Source: Alkalibacillus almallahensis (GTDB taxonomy: Bacteria > Bacillota > Bacilli > Bacillales > Alkalibacillaceae). Taken from it: a stretch of DNA of 54,992 nt. The stretch's first letter is position 1. Each line of letters starts with the position of its first letter. Positions 24,812 through 33,219 of the stretch are shown here, piece after piece. The DNA is taken from the NCBI RefSeq assembly GCF_011761495.1, contig NZ_JAASRU010000016.1:1-54992 (forward strand), read 5' to 3'. Under the pieces are notes generated by a model. The model made no database searches and was not told where the DNA came from. It saw only the letters and a list, made by a program, of their open reading frames with translations. The translations under genes and the position numbers were made by a program.

Positions 24812-26425
24812 TTAGGCTAATTGATGACGTCTTCTGAAATAAATGACAAGCGCAATGATCATTAATGTTAAACCAATCGCTGTGAACAGTGACGTTCCGA
24901 TCCCGCCTGTGGCTGGTAGTTCGTGATCACTTTTTACGTTATCAATCGTAATCGTCACATCACCTTCATCACCCGATACTTCCACACTAAACATTTTCTG
25001 CGGAAGTTTATAACCATTAGGAGCTTTCACTTCTTCTAAATAGTATTGACCGTAATCAAGGTCATCCCAGTGAAATTCACCGTTGTCACCTGATTTAACA
25101 TCTTCAATTTTATTTTCACTGTCACCCCATAATTGGAATTCAGCGCCGTCTAATAATTTTTCATTCTCAGAATCTCTTTTGAACAGTGTGATAGAACCAA
25201 TTGTTGGCGTTACTTCAGTTGTATTGGACTCTACAGTACCATTCACATTATATTCATTTTCGTACTGAACTTCTGCACTGTTTTCGATTGCTGATTCATT
25301 AGCGTCTCCATTAATTTGAACAGTGAAATTTATTTTCAGCTCATTTTTACCATCCAACATATTAAAATCAGTAGCATTCCATTTTAAGGTAGAATTAATT
25401 TCCGACGATTCAAAAGCTTCACTTACATCTTCACCATCAGCTGTGATATCGCCGAAGCCTGAAAAATTAAGGTTTTCATCTAGCTCATCAACAATTTCAA
25501 ATTGTTCATAGCTCGCAATATCCTCTGGAATATCGATCGTTAACGTATAATCGAAGTCTACCCCTCGATTAATACCACCTTCACCAACATCATTTGTTTT
25601 CGTGATCGTCGTTTCTGGGAAGTTTGTGACCATAACATCTTCAATTTGACCCGACGGATCAACATTCACAATAGATCCTGATTCGGTGATACTAAATTCA
25701 TGTTGATGATCACCTGTGCCAACATACCCAGAAGGCGGGGCATCTTCGGTAAAGTAGTAGTCACCATATCTAAGACCATCGACTTGAATGACACCAGCTT
25801 CATTCGTAGTGAATTGTGTTCCTTGACCTTCATCTAAATTTTCACCGTGTAGAGTAAAATTCACACCAGCCATCGGTTCACCAGTTTCGTCGACTTTCTG
25901 TAATTGAACAGCTCCTCTAATCAACTCGTTTTTAGGATAGATCACCACGTCATAATTAACACTCGATCCATCTTCACTTGTCATCGGAATTTCCACAGTG
26001 AACTCTTCTGGATTTAAGTTGACATGGTCTGGACCAGAATGTTCAACAACAGTGTATCGACCAAGCGGAAGATTTTCGAATGATGTCATGCCATTGACTG
26101 TTTCATCAGAATAGTCTACGAATGGTTCATCAAAATCATCTGTCCATACATTTTGACCAGGATCAAATTTGTGGGTTTGTGTGATTTTAAAAACGACTCC
26201 ATCAAGCTCTTCCGCTTCCTCAGGAACTCCTTGTTCAGGCTCACCCGTACCTGGTTCACCATTGTCTAACTCATCATTTTCTAAAGCGTATTTGTAAATC
26301 GTTAGACTCCCTGTTTCTCTAACACCATCTTCACCTTGACTATCCGCACTTAACGCTCCGAACGGCACCAACAACGTGAAAACTAACGCAAAAATCATCG
26401 ACACTGAAAACCATTTTTTCGTCAT
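24812..26425 (-). CDS. major (backbone) pilin, LPXTG type
   Basis: 537 residues. Signal peptide to about 27. The pilin motif VIYPKN places the polymerising Lys at 165. Domains: N-terminal domain (35-165), SpaA/Cna_B domain (170-265), isopeptide D2-type domain (about 275-395), a second SpaA domain (415-495) with E-box LEEVKAPNGY, then the sorting signal LPATG (503-507), a membrane helix and a basic tail. Intramolecular isopeptide bonds are likely. ATG at 26425 follows GGGAGGG by 7 bases. Fimbrial shaft protein joined by the downstream class C sortase. Confidence 0.93.
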   Translation of the reverse strand: MTKKWFSVSMIFALVFTLLVPFGALSADSQGEDGVRETGSLTIYKYALENDELDNGEPGTGEPEQGVPEEAEELDGVVFKITQTHKFDPGQNVWTDDFDEPFVDYSDETVNGMTSFENLPLGRYTVVEHSGPDHVNLNPEEFTVEIPMTSEDGSSVNYDVVIYPKNELIRGAVQLQKVDETGEPMAGVNFTLHGENLDEGQGTQFTTNEAGVIQVDGLRYGDYYFTEDAPPSGYVGTGDHQHEFSITESGSIVNVDPSGQIEDVMVTNFPETTITKTNDVGEGGINRGVDFDYTLTIDIPEDIASYEQFEIVDELDENLNFSGFGDITADGEDVSEAFESSEINSTLKWNATDFNMLDGKNELKINFTVQINGDANESAIENSAEVQYENEYNVNGTVESNTTEVTPTIGSITLFKRDSENEKLLDGAEFQLWGDSENKIEDVKSGDNGEFHWDDLDYGQYYLEEVKAPNGYKLPQKMFSVEVSGDEGDVTITIDNVKSDHELPATGGIGTSLFTAIGLTLMIIALVIYFRRRHQLA

Positions 26426-26483
26426 TTTCTTCCCTCCCAAATTTTCAATCAAGTTAAGGTACAACGACTGATCATTTACTTGC

Positions 26484-29400
26484 TTATTCATGAGCTTGTC
26501 GCTTTCTACGCCAAAGGACAAATCCAGCTGCGAGCATCAATAATGTACCAACCAGATAGAATCCATTGGCTCCGACGCCACCTGTCTCAGGGATCTCCCA
26601 ACCGTTTTCGTTATTGACAACATCTAACTTTTGATGTTCTTCATCTTCTTCGTCATCAGATATTGTGACCTCAATTGGCGTCTTGTTCAGTTGATAACCT
26701 TCAGGTGCTTTGGTTTCCACTAACCAATAATCACCGAGTTCTAAGTCTTCAATTACAGCGACACCATCTGTTGTTGTGGCCGTCGCAATCACTTCATTGT
26801 CGCCATTCTTCAATTGAAATTCAGCTTCGCCACTGGTAATGAGCTCACCATCTTGATCCACTTTATTGATGGTCAAGCTGCCGATAACCTTTTCATAAAC
26901 GTATGTGACGGTTTGTTCATCGGCTGTGAATTCACCTGTTGGTGGAGCGCCAGTAACTTCTACAAATCGATAACCATCAATATCTTTTTGTTCCGTTTCA
27001 TACGTTTCACCGAATAGACCATTAAATGACTCTGGGTCTGCTATCGCGTTCCCGTTTTGATCGACATATCCAGCCGTGACCGTCCCACCTTCGAGATCAC
27101 CTTCAGCAACATAACCGAACCAGACAACTTCATGTGGCTCTGAAGCTAATAGCTCAACATCTGTAGGATCATCTCCAACAGAGAACTGATAGCTATTCAC
27201 TTGCTGTGGAACAACGTTATAACTTGTGTTGAATGGTAAAGCATCACTATTATTCTCCTGATGAAACACGTTGTATAATGATTCTGCTAAACTAGGATTT
27301 CCTACGACATTCCCGTTCGCATCAATCGGGTCGCCATCAATATTGACGCGATAACCCTTAACCTCAATTGTTCCTGGTCCAATTGAAACTTCAGGTACAT
27401 CAAAATACTCTGTCGCCGATTCATCATGAATGTTTGTATAGTTAAGTGGAGTGTCTCCATTGGTTGGATATAAAGTATCTGAATCAGGATTCTTCGCAAG
27501 ATCCATTTTCACTTTATATTTCATCCACGGAGGGTCAGCTTCAGTTATAGTGCCGATATCCCATGTGAATGTTTCAGTGTTCTCATCAAATGACACAGAC
27601 CCTTGAGAGACTTCGACATCTGTATTCGGGTCAAATCCATCAGCTATATCAAAATAATCACCTAACGGATCTGTCACAATAGCATCTTGTGCTGCATAGG
27701 CAATATCAGACGAAATGTCACTAAACAATGAGCTTAAGTCATCGTTTCCACCGACATAATAACCCGCATTTTGACTATCTTTCAGCACATTTTCAGCATT
27801 GTTGTTACCCCCGACGCCAAAGCCGATTGAATACATGGAATACCCTTGATTCATCGTGTGACGTGCTTCGGAAATTGTTCCAATGCCATTGGTTTCGACA
27901 GCATAACCGTCTGCATAATAGGCGGGACCGTTACAAAAAATCCCAAAGAAACAATCACCAAGACTGTAACTACTACCACTACCAACTCGGTCATTATAAT
28001 TAAATCCTGACAACTCAAAGTTATAGCTGCTGTGAGTCCATGAACTGCTGTTAGCCGTACTAGCTTCATAACTGTAAGTTGGTTCACCGTCACTTAATAA
28101 CACAATCACTTGTTTATCAGCTGAGCTATTATTTAAAACATCACGAGCTGATTTAATCCCGGCTTGAATATTCGTACCGCCGTAAGCACTTAAACTATTA
28201 ATCTTTGATTTCAGATTGTTTTTCCCGCTAAATCCTGTGAGACCCGTTTCAACAGTCGAACTTTCGCTAAAACTAACGATCGAAATTCGATTATTTGATC
28301 CTTGTAACAGTAAACTATCGACGAATTCATTAGCCGAAGCTTGCATTTGGTTCATACGATTGCCATCGCCCATACTGCCCGATTCATCTAACACGAGCAC
28401 GATATCAGAAGAGGAAGATAAGTTACGTCCTTCGATATTCAATTCCACTTCCCATTCTGCATCGTTACCTGTCGGGCTAGCCGTTTTATCTAAATTAAGC
28501 TCACCCGGCTCCAGATTGTGCGGGTTAAGCATTTGTGATTCGAAACTTCGCATCATACCCGAAGGCGGTCCACCTGGAGGTCCAACTTCGCTATGACTTA
28601 ACATGCCTTCTTCTTTAAATCCTGGTGTGCGAGGAAGTTCGCCAGCATCCTCTCCGATTATAGTTAGCAGTTGTTCTTTCTGTTGATCATTCAACCCTTC
28701 GATTCGTTTAACATCTTCATCACTTAACTCATCTACGGAGAGTTTAGCTATACGTTCAAAAAACGCTTCAAGCGATTCATTCGATTCCTCTTCTAATGAT
28801 TCATCTGATTCTTCCTTCGACCCATCATCAGGCTTTTCACCTTTAGAATCTTCTTGGTCATCAATAGACGCCTTATCATCATTTTGGCGATCATCTTTTT
28901 CCTCATCTAATTCATCTTGTTGTTCCTTAGCTTGTTCTGAAGAATCATCATTTGAGTCAGATGAAGATTCTTGTTGTTCTTTGGATTCAGTCTCATCAGC
29001 ATTAGATTCGTCTTCTTCATCACTCGGTTTCTCTTCATCTACCGCTGGGTCAGGGTCAGAATCTTCTTGCGATCCTTCTTCTCCTGATTCACCTGCATCA
29101 TTGTCCTGATTAGAAGTGTCTTCTTCCTTAGGTGCCATATAAGTATGTGTAAAGACATTTCCATTTCGTTCAGTTTCGAAATTGTCCACTGGCAAACTGA
29201 CTGGCGAATATTGATTCAAAGTGCCATCCGTGGTATATTTCGATAAACTCGAAAACGTAAAGCTTGATTCACTACCAGAAATCAATTTGTCTTGAGTCAC
29301 ATTTCCGCTAGCATCATGAACTTGGTATTCAACATTTGGTAAATTGAAGTCATCTGGAACGCCAATCCATTTTTGTTGAATAGTTAAATCGACGTTGATA

Positions 29401-29855
29401 TCTGGCACAATTTTGACTTCATCGAAAGCTGTCACACCTTGATAAGAGCCATCAACTTTGAATTTGAAGTTCGCCACTTCTTGATTGGTAATGGCTGTTG
29501 TGAATGTCATTTGATAAAGCCCTGGATCTACAGGTAATTTAACTTGATAATCTGATCCAGATTGACTCACATCAAAATTAGAAGTTGAGCCATTGAACGT
29601 TTTGGATACTACTTGACCAAAACTCAACCCATTACCAAAGTTGATTGATGCAGTTGAACTGTTTTCAGATCCCTCCTCCACTAGCATTGTGACTTTCCAC
29701 TGAATGGAATCTTGCGAATGGTCTACCTGTTGAATCGTAAATTTATTCCCATCTTGCGAAAACATGGAGTTAGCCGATGCGGTGATAGAAGGCAAAATAG
29801 GATTAGCAAGTAGTAGCAAGATCGACATCAGTGAAACAATTTTCACATGCTTCAT
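26484..29855 (-). CDS. pilus tip adhesin with vWFA domain
   Basis: 1123 residues. Signal peptide to about 28; N-terminal beta domains (30-240); an extremely acidic Asp/Glu/Ser linker (about 243-365); vWFA domain (about 482-720) with intact MIDAS D490-x-S492-x-S494, Thr561 and Asp589 and a Cys635/Cys641 pair in an insertion; MucBP-like domain (about 945-1005); SpaA domain with E-box LVETKAPEGY; sorting signal IPETG (1088-1092), membrane helix and RRKR tail. Arrangement and vWFA match tip adhesins of Gram-positive pili. AAGGAGG lies 7 bases before the ATG. First gene of the pilus operon. Confidence 0.92.
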   Translation of the reverse strand: MKHVKIVSLMSILLLLANPILPSITASANSMFSQDGNKFTIQQVDHSQDSIQWKVTMLVEEGSENSSTASINFGNGLSFGQVVSKTFNGSTSNFDVSQSGSDYQVKLPVDPGLYQMTFTTAITNQEVANFKFKVDGSYQGVTAFDEVKIVPDINVDLTIQQKWIGVPDDFNLPNVEYQVHDASGNVTQDKLISGSESSFTFSSLSKYTTDGTLNQYSPVSLPVDNFETERNGNVFTHTYMAPKEEDTSNQDNDAGESGEEGSQEDSDPDPAVDEEKPSDEEDESNADETESKEQQESSSDSNDDSSEQAKEQQDELDEEKDDRQNDDKASIDDQEDSKGEKPDDGSKEESDESLEEESNESLEAFFERIAKLSVDELSDEDVKRIEGLNDQQKEQLLTIIGEDAGELPRTPGFKEEGMLSHSEVGPPGGPPSGMMRSFESQMLNPHNLEPGELNLDKTASPTGNDAEWEVELNIEGRNLSSSSDIVLVLDESGSMGDGNRMNQMQASANEFVDSLLLQGSNNRISIVSFSESSTVETGLTGFSGKNNLKSKINSLSAYGGTNIQAGIKSARDVLNNSSADKQVIVLLSDGEPTYSYEASTANSSSWTHSSYNFELSGFNYNDRVGSGSSYSLGDCFFGIFCNGPAYYADGYAVETNGIGTISEARHTMNQGYSMYSIGFGVGGNNNAENVLKDSQNAGYYVGGNDDLSSLFSDISSDIAYAAQDAIVTDPLGDYFDIADGFDPNTDVEVSQGSVSFDENTETFTWDIGTITEADPPWMKYKVKMDLAKNPDSDTLYPTNGDTPLNYTNIHDESATEYFDVPEVSIGPGTIEVKGYRVNIDGDPIDANGNVVGNPSLAESLYNVFHQENNSDALPFNTSYNVVPQQVNSYQFSVGDDPTDVELLASEPHEVVWFGYVAEGDLEGGTVTAGYVDQNGNAIADPESFNGLFGETYETEQKDIDGYRFVEVTGAPPTGEFTADEQTVTYVYEKVIGSLTINKVDQDGELITSGEAEFQLKNGDNEVIATATTTDGVAVIEDLELGDYWLVETKAPEGYQLNKTPIEVTISDDEEDEEHQKLDVVNNENGWEIPETGGVGANGFYLVGTLLMLAAGFVLWRRKRQAHE

Positions 29856-29898
29856 TTTGTTACCTCCTTTCGAATTTTGAATTTCTTCCCCCTGATAG

Positions 29899-29912
29899 TT
29901 CTAAGTTTAGAA
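29899..29912. promoter_or_regulatory. palindrome between pilus operon and AraC gene
   Basis: TTCTAAGTTTAGAA, 6-bp perfect arms, in the divergent regulatory region 44 bases before the adhesin start. Candidate operator for the AraC regulator (inference). Confidence 0.35.
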
Positions 29913-29929
29913 TTTTCAAAAAATATAAG

Positions 29930-29959
29930 TTGTAACATCCGACTATTTTCGTGTATAAT
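29930..29959 (+). promoter_or_regulatory. SigA-type promoter of uORF-araC transcript
   Basis: TTGTAA, 18-base spacer, TATAAT on the plus strand, about 75 bases before the upstream ORF. Confidence 0.5.
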
Positions 29960-30035
29960 AAGACTATAATTGTTGCAATATTATGAAAATAAGAACTTGA
30001 GAGTTTACATACATAGAGAGGTAAGGAGGTGAATC

Positions 30036-30095
30036 TTGGATAAGATTGGCTCGGGTGATCTTCATAGGGGAAATACACAGCGTGTTACGAGGTGA
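30036..30095 (+). CDS. 19-residue upstream ORF (leader peptide)
   Basis: TTG start 5 bases past a near-ideal GTAAGGAGGTG, the best Shine-Dalgarno in this region. It reads MDKIGSGDLHRGNTQRVTR and stops at TGA inside the GAGGTGA that serves as binding site for the AraC gene, so the two are likely translationally coupled. No known family. The TTG start lowers confidence. Confidence 0.45.
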   Translation: MDKIGSGDLHRGNTQRVTR

Positions 30096-30103
30096 CGAAC
30101 ATT

Positions 30104-30856
30104 ATGAAAGACTTAATGTCACTAGACACAGTGAACCAGGATTCGCAGCTTTTTCAATTGCTTGCCTTAAAAGAAGCAATTGAGGAATTCGACCCAAAAG
30201 TCATAGCCTGTCTGGAGAAGAAAGATCAGATAGCGTCGGAACATGAATTAACCGAGCTGTGCTTCCAATTGCTGGAGATACCTGAGGAAGATCATTTATT
30301 AATATTTAGAATTTATTTCACGAGTCTGATCACTGAGATTATCCGAAGATTCACACTTAGGGGAAGGTTGCAAACAGCTCATTTAGGGAATGGGCTAGCC
30401 ATCATTGCAATCGTGGAAAATTGGGAAACAGTGGCAGAATTTATGTCCTTAATCCCATGGTTTATCGACAAAGTCATCCATGACATCATAGGATGTGTAG
30501 CACTTATTGAATACACTCCGACTATGGGACGAATTTTGAATCTAATAAATGAAAATATCGAAGGAAGCCATCTAACTTTAAAGTGGATTTCCGAGGCTTT
30601 AGAGGTTTCAACGTCTCACCTATGTAATATCTTCAAAACAGAAATGGATGAGACGATCGGGTCTTATGTCAATCGCCGAAAAATACAAGAAGCTGCGTTT
30701 GACATTAAAGAGTCTCAACTAACATTAACTGAGATTGGTGAAAAATACGGCTTTGGTAGCCAAAGTTATTTTATTCGAACTTTCAAAAGATACATGAATA
30801 CAACCCCGCTCAAGTATAAAAAACAATACTTCTTAACACATTCAGAAGCTTTATAA
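30104..30856 (+). CDS. AraC family regulator, divergent from pilus operon
   Basis: 250 residues. A C-terminal double HTH (about 148-245; LKWISEALEVSTSHLCNIFKTE and LTEIGEKYGFGSQSYFIRTFKR) follows a helical N-terminal part without known domain. ATG at 30104 follows GAGGTG by 9 bases. Divergent placement next to the adhesin gene and the example of AraC-type MsmR at streptococcal pilus loci make it the probable pilus regulator. A 19-codon ORF ends within its ribosome binding site. Confidence 0.9.
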   Translation: MKDLMSLDTVNQDSQLFQLLALKEAIEEFDPKVIACLEKKDQIASEHELTELCFQLLEIPEEDHLLIFRIYFTSLITEIIRRFTLRGRLQTAHLGNGLAIIAIVENWETVAEFMSLIPWFIDKVIHDIIGCVALIEYTPTMGRILNLINENIEGSHLTLKWISEALEVSTSHLCNIFKTEMDETIGSYVNRRKIQEAAFDIKESQLTLTEIGEKYGFGSQSYFIRTFKRYMNTTPLKYKKQYFLTHSEAL

Positions 30857-30861
30857 TCTAG

Positions 30862-30899
30862 CGAAAAGCCACTTTCATTTTGTGAAAGTGGCTTTTCGT
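30862..30899 (+). terminator. terminator of araC gene
   Basis: CGAAAAGCCACTTTCA and its complement form a 16-bp perfect stem with a short T-rich loop. Confidence 0.85.
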
Positions 30900-30915
30900 A
30901 TAGATATTATTAGTT

Positions 30916-30954
30916 AAAAAAACGTCCCTTCAAACAAATGTTTGAAAGGACGCT
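30916..30954 (-). terminator. terminator of dioxygenase gene
   Basis: CGTCC-TTCAAAC stem (one mismatch) with an ATTT loop and seven T on the minus strand. Confidence 0.85.
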
Positions 30955-30961
30955 TGGCTAC

Positions 30962-31945
30962 TTATTCATATTCTTTTTCGAAATTAAGCGTACTACGAAC
31001 TGTATCTATATGACGAACTTGAGCTTCGATTTCTTCACGTTTGTCTTCATAAAATGGTGGTAAAGCAAGTTCTTCACCAAGTGTCTCGTATGGCTCATCA
31101 CCCATAAATCCAGGGCCATCTGTTGCCAGTTCAAATAAGATTTGTGGTGCAACACGGGCATAAAGCGACTGGAAATAGAAACGGTCGACAAGCCCTGAGT
31201 TCGGCAGGCCAACTTGGTTATAGACATCAAGCCACTGTTTAAGAGCATCTTCGTCAGGGACACGGAATGCCGCATGGTGCACGGTGCCATACCCTTGACG
31301 TGCTTTTGGCAATTCATTATTATGCTCGATAAACACTTGAGCACCATTACCACCTTCACCCACTTCGAATAAATAAAAGCCATCTGCCTGAGCTATTTCT
31401 GCGAATCCATAAACACGCTCAAGCACAAGTTTAATCCGCTCAATTTCCGAAACACGAACATGTAAAGGGCCAAGTCCCGTAATCGCGTATTCTAACGGAA
31501 TAGGTCCATCTTGCCATGGTGTCCCTGATACAACACCTTCATTGTGCTCATCGGAAATAAGCTGATATTGCTGATCATCGAAATCTACAAACGGCAGTAC
31601 TTGCTTACCGAATTGTGTTTGGATCCCGTCATGCTCGACACCTAGTCGATCAAACCGCTTCACCCAATAATCAAGCGCTTCATCACTTGGAACACGGAAC
31701 GACGTTAAGAAAATTTCATCCGTTCCATGTTTCCCTTTTGGAACACCTGGGAAATCAAAGAATGTCATATCCGTACCTGGACTTCCTTTATCATCAGCAA
31801 AGAATAAGTGATATGTCTGGATATCATCTTGATTCACAGTTTTTTTGACTAATCGCATGCCTAATGTGTATGTGAAAAACTTATAATTCTCTTCTGCACT
31901 GCTTGTAATCGCTGTAACATGGTGCATGCCACGCAAACCTTCCAT
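30962..31945 (-). CDS. VOC-family ring-cleaving dioxygenase, MhqO/MhqE-like
   Basis: 327 residues with two glyoxalase/VOC modules. Metal ligands are likely in MHHVTAI (N-terminus), TVHHAAF (about 218) and ILFELATDGPGF (about 265). It resembles the B. subtilis hydroquinone-type dioxygenases MhqA/E/O, which act on quinones and are induced by electrophile stress. GGAGG lies about 9 bases before the ATG. No MarR-type MhqR gene adjoins. Confidence 0.88.
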   Translation of the reverse strand: MEGLRGMHHVTAITSSAEENYKFFTYTLGMRLVKKTVNQDDIQTYHLFFADDKGSPGTDMTFFDFPGVPKGKHGTDEIFLTSFRVPSDEALDYWVKRFDRLGVEHDGIQTQFGKQVLPFVDFDDQQYQLISDEHNEGVVSGTPWQDGPIPLEYAITGLGPLHVRVSEIERIKLVLERVYGFAEIAQADGFYLFEVGEGGNGAQVFIEHNNELPKARQGYGTVHHAAFRVPDEDALKQWLDVYNQVGLPNSGLVDRFYFQSLYARVAPQILFELATDGPGFMGDEPYETLGEELALPPFYEDKREEIEAQVRHIDTVRSTLNFEKEYE

Positions 31946-32075
31946 AGGATTGAAGCCTCCATTTCAATTTATCTTGAATTTAAAATAATTATAACAGGTA
32001 TTCCCTCTGTTTTCAAAACATAACCTCGTCCTATTTATCATAACTTATACTATACTAGGGTGAAAGGGTGGTTGC

Positions 32076-32822
32076 ATGGGGCTGAAGGTACTTAACCTGA
32101 TTATGCTATTGCTTATGCTCGGATTTAATGTATTCGCAAATCTCCTACCATTAAATGGACAAACTACTGGAGAAATTTCTGATCGTTTAAATGTGTTATT
32201 AATACCTGCTGACTATACATTTGGTATATGGGGGTTAATTTATGGTGCGTTAATTGTCTGGGTAATCATGCTGTTTATCAGTCAAAATGGTGATCGCGTC
32301 ACACAATCACTTGGCTATAGCTTAATTGCTAGTCATATTTTCAATATGACTTGGCTCGTTTTCTTTCATTATGAATGGTTTGGCTTAGCGTTACTTGCAA
32401 TTATAGCTTTATGGTTCAGTTTATTAGTAAGTTACCGCAGAATTTCCAACACTAATGTAGGAGAAGCTTGGCGAGTGCCAATATCAATTTACTTAGCTTG
32501 GGTTACGGTTGCTACCTTAATTAGTATTGCTATTGTGATTAACGTGAATGATTGGTTTACTTGGGTTTCACCAGTCATTGGAACACTATTTTTCATTTGG
32601 CTCGCAGCTATTTCTGCTATTATCGGTTTAGGTCGAACAGGTGATATTTGGTTTCCGATCGTTATGATTTGGGCACTCATAGGAATCACGATTAATCGAT
32701 TAGAATATCCAGTCATTGCTTACAGTTCACTCTGTATTGCTGGTTTACTAGCCGTTGTGATTATTAGCTTCTATTTCACACAACAAAATGCCAGCCGCAA
32801 CGAAACGACTGACTTGAGTTAA
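32076..32822 (+). CDS. tryptophan-rich sensory protein (TspO/MBR-like)
   Basis: 248 residues with about 7-8 membrane helices and many Trp. The stretch IPADYTFGIWGLIYGAL and YLAWVTVATL are hallmarks of the extended TspO-like family (classical TspO has about 160 residues and 5 helices). TspO binds porphyrins; function of the longer form is not established. AAAGGGTGG precedes the ATG. Monocistronic with a clear terminator. Confidence 0.82.
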   Translation: MGLKVLNLIMLLLMLGFNVFANLLPLNGQTTGEISDRLNVLLIPADYTFGIWGLIYGALIVWVIMLFISQNGDRVTQSLGYSLIASHIFNMTWLVFFHYEWFGLALLAIIALWFSLLVSYRRISNTNVGEAWRVPISIYLAWVTVATLISIAIVINVNDWFTWVSPVIGTLFFIWLAAISAIIGLGRTGDIWFPIVMIWALIGITINRLEYPVIAYSSLCIAGLLAVVIISFYFTQQNASRNETTDLS

Positions 32823-32833
32823 AGAATATTCGT

Positions 32834-32884
32834 TAGCAGGATTGTGAAATATCCTCGTCTTACTAACAATCCTGCTTATTTTTT
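32834..32884 (+). terminator. terminator of TspO-like gene
   Basis: AGCAGGATTGT/ACAATCCTGCT 11-bp stem with a 20-base loop, then TATTTTTT. Confidence 0.75.
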
Positions 32885-33015
32885 AAAGGCTCTGTTATAG
32901 TTTAGTGTTAACAAAGTATTGAGTTGTTGAATTGTGAGTAGCGTTGGTGTCGACATTAGTCTTCTGGGTCGTCGATGGTATAGAGCGTGTCTCGAGATCC
33001 CGCTGTGACATAGTG

Positions 33016-33167
33016 ATACAGCGAAAAAGGCGCATGATACAGCGCAATTGGTGCTCAATACAGCGAAACCTCATCATTATACAGCGAAAACATGCCTATA
33101 TACAGCGAAACCATCACTTGATACAGCGAAACTCCCAACACATACAGCGAAACTACACTATACACCG
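33016..33167. repeat. 21-bp phased repeat array, family B
   Basis: Seven copies of ATACAGCG(A)AA begin at 33016, 33037, 33058, 33079, 33100, 33121 and 33142, all exactly 21 bp apart, and a degenerate eighth at 33160. About 11 conserved bases alternate with about 10 variable ones. It fills most of the 397-base gap between the TspO-like and amidohydrolase genes, downstream of the latter. One frame reads a 7-residue repeat containing IQRN, with no ribosome binding site. Confidence 0.9.
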
Positions 33168-33219
33168 TTAGCGGTTCACAATATCAACAACGGGCTTTAA
33201 TAAAGCTTTTTTTAAAAAC

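Noticed and set aside
28216-28596. 126-codon plus-strand frame inside the adhesin gene
   Set aside because: Antisense shadow of a gene with clear domains; no ribosome binding site.
29860-30078. 72-codon minus-strand frame upstream of the adhesin
   Set aside because: It covers the divergent promoter region and the adhesin's own ribosome binding site; no start signal.
33016-33167. CRISPR array
   Set aside because: Repeats of about 11 bases at a 21-bp period are too short, spacers are about 10 bases, and no cas gene is present. The same applies to families A and C.
32944-33171. 75-codon open frame with an IQRN seven-residue repeat
   Set aside because: It only reflects the 21-bp period of repeat family B; there is no ribosome binding site, and overlapping frames on the other strand are open too.
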